Below are positions 62,515 through 64,000 of a DNA stretch of 64,000 nt, piece by piece. The notes under the pieces are model-generated. The model saw only the letters and a list, made by a program, of their open reading frames with translations, did no database searches and was not told where the DNA came from. The number at the start of each line of letters is the position of its first letter. The first letter of the stretch is position 1. The stretch spans positions 744,001 to 808,000 of the forward strand of contig OZ037929.1 of the NCBI GenBank assembly GCA_964035575.1, written 5' to 3'. The position numbers and the translations under genes are program-made. The stretch is from Rhynchopus sp. YZ270_cl-10. Lineage: Eukaryota; Euglenozoa; Diplonemea; Diplonemida; Diplonemidae.

Positions 62515-63761
62515 TGTGTTGGGGTTGGTGTGTGGTGTGTGTGAGTTTTCTGCAAGGGTGTGGTTCATCTTTAGCCAACACAACTACGGTGCTGAATATC
62601 GTCAACCGCAACATTCTCGTGAGTCAATCCATTCATTTGTGAAGCTAAATGACAGTACAAACGACTCTGGAATGCAGGTACTGGCGGTACGGGATGAGTG
62701 TCAAGTGGACATAAATAGTAAAATCATAAGCGGGAAGAGGGGAAGTTTCCATTTTCGTCTAAAATGCAATAAAGAGCAAAATATAGAGAAAAAAAGTGAA
62801 GGTGAAACACAAGCGGTCCCAAAGGGACACACAATGCATCTGAAACAAAGTGAAATTCGGTAAGTGGTAATGTGGGTGTCAGTAGGCAGGAAGATGACGG
62901 GGGATGTGCCGCTCTTCACACTTCCTTCAAATGCAAAATACCGCTGTTCAATCATTTCACGAATTAAACAAAAACAACAAAAATGAAATAAAAAACAACA
63001 CACAGAGAACATCCAAAGTGCAAGCACCTCTGTGAACACAGGCATCGGGAAAAGAGAAACGTTGGTAAGATGAACCTAAGCCTCTTGTCCTCCCTGACAC
63101 CAAGTGTAACGCGATAAAAAACGCTGTGAAGAAACCACCTCACAACAAAGCAGAACAAAGCAATAAAACAAACCTCGCACACTTGCAACGTTGGTTCAGC
63201 TTGAACGGAGATAGAGCACTAAACCCAACGGAGAAAGTTCGGGAAGAAGTGTGGTAAGCATTTGCGTGCTAAGCCACATCCCCATGAACGAGGCACAAAA
63301 CAAACCCCAACAATGATTTTTGAAGTGTGTGATGGGACAGAAGAACTGTGTTCAGCATGGAATGTTCCATTTTGAACAAAGCTCGTGGACATTGAAAAGT
63401 AAAGCGGAAGGCTCTTCTCCAAGAAGAAGACCCCCAACAACAAAATGGTTCGTAAGGGCACCTGCGTGTGTGTCACCTTGAAGAAAAAACAAAGAAAAAC
63501 ACATGTGTTCTCATGAACGCAAACACTCTGAAGCAGAGTAGTTGGCCTTTGCAGTACAGCTCCCCAAAAGGTTGTAGAATCGAACACCACCTTGTCGGCC
63601 ACGTATGCACCACCTCACTGTGGTCTCCGATCAGAGAACAGAATGAAAATAAAACGGACAAAAGACAAGAGAACAGCAACCTTGAAGCCAGTATATCGAT
63701 TGATTGTTTTAGTCTCATTGCAGAGATTCTCCTGCCGTGCGGTGTTTGTGTGTCATGTGGT

Positions 63762-64000
63762 TCACAGCTTCACAATCATCTTCCCTGTGTTGGTACCGCT
63801 CAGCACACCAATCATCGCCTCAGGCATCTTGTCAAAGCCCTCCATCACCGTCTCCTCAACAACGAAACCATCCTTCGTGCAGAAGCCCATAAGAGTCTCG
63901 ATGGCAGCCTCAAACTCGGCCGCCCATTGAAACACAACGAAACCCTGCATCTTCACGCATTTGAAGATGATGGTGGGCAGGTTGCGGATGGGGTAGGCCT
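63762..64000 (-). CDS. NADP-dependent MDR-family oxidoreductase, array copy 4 (partial)
   Basis: Only the C-terminal 79 codons are in the window; the rest lies beyond the right end. The visible part matches the other copies. It lies 2264 bp from copy 3. Confidence 0.9.
   Translation of the reverse strand, partial: AYPIRNLPTIIFKCVKMQGFVVFQWAAEFEAAIETLMGFCTKDGFVVEETVMEGFDKMPEAMIGVLSGTNTGKMIVKL

Overview
This is eukaryotic nuclear DNA, most likely from a free-living protist. Genes carry spliceosomal introns: I could place 16 introns by reading frame, every donor reads GTAT (usually GTATGT), and every acceptor is CAG or TAG. Intergenic DNA is full of A/T and G/C homopolymers, and mobile-element remains are plentiful. 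Every convincing gene lies on the minus strand across 64 kb. Several ATGs sit just downstream of a bare AG acceptor. That one-way layout recalls Euglenozoa such as diplonemids, where transcription is polycistronic with trans-splicing. This is inference only, because no spliced-leader RNA gene was seen.

Layout. 1-5.2 kb: a coiled-coil/Ig-like protein running off the left edge, and a DEAD-box helicase with a likely mitochondrial presequence. 5.2-9.8 kb: gene-free DNA with short repeats and a TIR-bounded element carrying 157 perfect copies of a 9-bp unit. 9.8-17.7 kb: a four-exon single-TM protein resembling Na,K-ATPase beta, a decayed plus-strand gene whose 5' part is duplicated around a secreted-protein gene, a kelch protein and a basic 260-aa protein. 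18-22 kb: a Siw14-type phosphatase lacking its catalytic arginine, with a mobile element in one intron, then a small ORF. 22-25.6 kb: nested transposon remains, including a hAT-like element. 26-34.4 kb: a tandem duplication of a LicD-like transferase, a small membrane protein and a BspA-type leucine-rich-repeat (LRR) protein with a ubiquitin-like N-terminus; copy differences expose clean insertions, including a TTAA-flanked piggyBac-like element. 35-46.4 kb: low-complexity, zinc-ribbon and coiled-coil proteins, plus a stray fragment of large-subunit rRNA. 47-55.8 kb: a third ubiquitin-like/LRR gene, a TerD-TerD-C2 protein and a TBCCD1 homologue. 56-64 kb: a tandem array of about 2.27-kb units, each with a nearly identical NADP-dependent MDR reductase; the fourth is cut by the window end.

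The most distinctive feature is a set of short dispersed sequence families (called A to G here). They recur in introns of unrelated genes and in 5' flanks. Family A folds into a long hairpin. At least nine of the 16 placed introns hold a family member. They could be introner-like elements, intron-encoded structured RNAs, or old SINE fragments. The genes do not form one pathway. The helicase, TBCCD1, TerD-C2 protein and phosphatase are housekeeping or regulatory types, while the LRR, LicD and reductase genes look like expanding families.
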